7,013 nt of DNA from an uncultured Bacteroidales bacterium (GTDB lineage: Bacteria > Bacteroidota > Bacteroidia > Bacteroidales > Paludibacteraceae), in contig CAMOMF010000196.1 in assembly GCA_946619625.1 (NCBI GenBank), positions 1-7,013 of the forward strand, read 5' to 3'. Shown here piece by piece: positions 6,724 through 7,013 of the stretch. The translations under genes were made by a program, and so were the position numbers. The notes below the pieces were generated by a model. The model did not search any database and had not been told where the DNA came from. It worked only from the letters and a program-made list of their open reading frames with translations. Position 1 is the stretch's first letter. The number at the start of each line of letters is the position of its first letter.

Positions 6724-6743
6724 ATCCGCCTTATATGGCGGAT
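6724..6743. repeat. Perfect 7-bp inverted repeat
   Basis: ATCCGCC (6724-6730) and GGCGGAT (6737-6743) flank a TTATAT loop. No T-run follows on either strand, so it is not an intrinsic terminator. It lies between the two divergent small frames. Confidence 0.5.
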
Positions 6744-6930
6744 GATTACGCCTCCCCTCATGACTAAAAACATTATCCTCATGACTAAAACATTGTTCAT
6801 TACGCCCGCACACGCAGTGATCGTCCGCAGGAAAGAATGTTATTCGGGCACAGTCCCCAAGGGCTGTTCTTTCTTCCATTACGCCGGATACTATTCCGGC
6901 ACAGTCCTTCGGGCGCTTGCTCCTTGCTAG
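6742..6930 (+). other. Plus-strand segment related to the small minus-strand frame
   Basis: An open frame from ATG 6742 (further ATGs at 6760 and 6781) to TAG 6928-6930 could encode at most 62 residues. It includes LMTKNII/LMTKTLF, a seven-codon duplication, then FITPAHAVIVRRKECYSGTV, and a later YYSGTV copy. The ITPA-AH-x-VIVR-RRKE portion matches the product of the divergent minus-strand frame, lacking one octad and a seven-codon piece (ALRLKKR). The rest consists of short repeats and hairpins, so this is more likely a decayed or repeat-derived copy than a working gene. Confidence 0.3.
6756..6794 (+). repeat. Tandem duplication of a 21-bp unit
   Basis: CCTCATGACTAAAAACATT (6756-6774) recurs as CCTCATGACTAAAACATT (6777-6794), differing by a single A. 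In the plus frame this gives LMTKNII followed by LMTKTLF. Confidence 0.7.
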
Positions 6931-6949
6931 CCCTTCGGGCGCTTGCTCC
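6841..6949 (+). repeat. 51-bp and 26-bp periodic repeats with short hairpins
   Basis: TATTCGGGCACAGTCC (6841-6856) recurs as TATTCCGGCACAGTCC (6892-6907), 51 bp apart and in the same frame. CCTTCGGGCGCTTGCTCC occurs exactly twice, at 6906-6923 and 6932-6949. Hairpins include CAGTCC-CCAA-GGGCTG (6851-6866, one T-G wobble, followed by TTCTTTCTT), GCCGGA-TACTAT-TCCGGC (6883-6900) and GCCC-TTC-GGGC (6930-6940). The array looks like short interspersed repeat material; the first hairpin could act weakly as a terminator. Confidence 0.75.
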
Positions 6950-6977
6950 ATTATCAATTATCAATTGTCAATTATCA
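6950..6977. repeat. Heptamer array, ATTATCA four times
   Basis: ATTATCA, ATTATCA, ATTGTCA, ATTATCA run head to tail, followed by ATTTTG. The same heptamer class, more degenerate, lies between gmk and nadD (5619-5646) in the same orientation. Confidence 0.85.
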
Positions 6978-7013
6978 ATTTTGTTAAACGTTTTGCTTAC
7001 CCCCTCCTTACCC

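Larger units (their letters stand above)
6258..7013. other. Repeat-rich region without a confident gene
   Basis: This 756-bp stretch downstream of nadD has no reading frame longer than about 90 codons and none with recognisable homology. An AT-rich left part (6258-6480) holds the 22-bp tandem repeat. The middle (6481-6660) has gene-like composition and the small minus-strand frame. The right part (6720-6980) holds short hairpins, in-frame duplications and the ATTATCA array. The final bases (about 6980-7013) show nothing I can name. No transposase, terminal inverted repeats, tRNA or rRNA is visible. Confidence 0.7.

Noticed and set aside
1722..6731. 13-bp match TTTGTATCCGCCT at 1722-1734 and 6719-6731
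   Set aside because: The match does not extend in either direction, so coincidence is the simplest explanation.
6851..6875. Intrinsic terminator from CAGTCC-CCAA-GGGCTG plus T-rich tail
   Set aside because: The stem is only six pairs with one wobble, the tail is interrupted by C, and no confident gene ends just before it; kept only as part of the repeat cluster.
6679..6957. Minus-strand open frame of 92 codons
   Set aside because: It runs through the hairpin and short-repeat cluster, has no recognisable domain, and shows none of the cross-copy conservation seen in the ITPA-VIVR frames.

Overview
The window looks like chromosomal DNA from a member of the Bacteroidota, most likely order Bacteroidales. 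Three things point there: a textbook Bacteroidales promoter (TTTG, 20-bp gap, TAccTTTG) at 1809-1840; a surface-type protein with cadherin-like beta-sandwich repeats and a C-terminus resembling a type IX secretion (T9SS) sorting domain; and housekeeping proteins whose sequences resemble that group, including the yicC-gmk-nadD gene order. I cannot place it to genus. Base composition is near-balanced inside genes and AT-rich between them.

Layout. Positions 1-1650 hold the 3' part of a large repeat protein that begins before the window. It ends in a strong intrinsic terminator (1671-1701). A new transcription unit starts at a promoter at 1809-1840, whose two elements each sit inside a TTTGCA/TGCAAA palindrome. 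It has a leader of about 70 nt with a hairpin. It then reads, all on the + strand: prmA (1916-2680), mnmE (2677-4068, ATGA overlap with prmA), a yicC-family gene (4099-5004), gmk (5024-5578) and, after a 100-bp repeat-containing gap, nadD (5679-6257). These encode ribosomal protein L11 methylation, tRNA wobble-uridine modification, an RNA-cleaving family protein, GMP phosphorylation and NAD synthesis. All five look intact, with their key motifs present. The first four are probably co-transcribed; nadD may be too.

From 6258 to the right edge (756 bp) there is no convincing gene. The stretch is a mosaic of repeats: four tandem copies of a 22-bp unit, a short minus-strand reading frame of 62 codons, a divergent plus-strand segment related to it at both DNA and protein level, a 51-bp in-frame repeat with short hairpins, and a heptamer array (ATTATCA) whose relative also lies between gmk and nadD. 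The related, oppositely oriented small reading frames are the least explained item. I see no defence system, CRISPR array, transposase, tRNA or rRNA.
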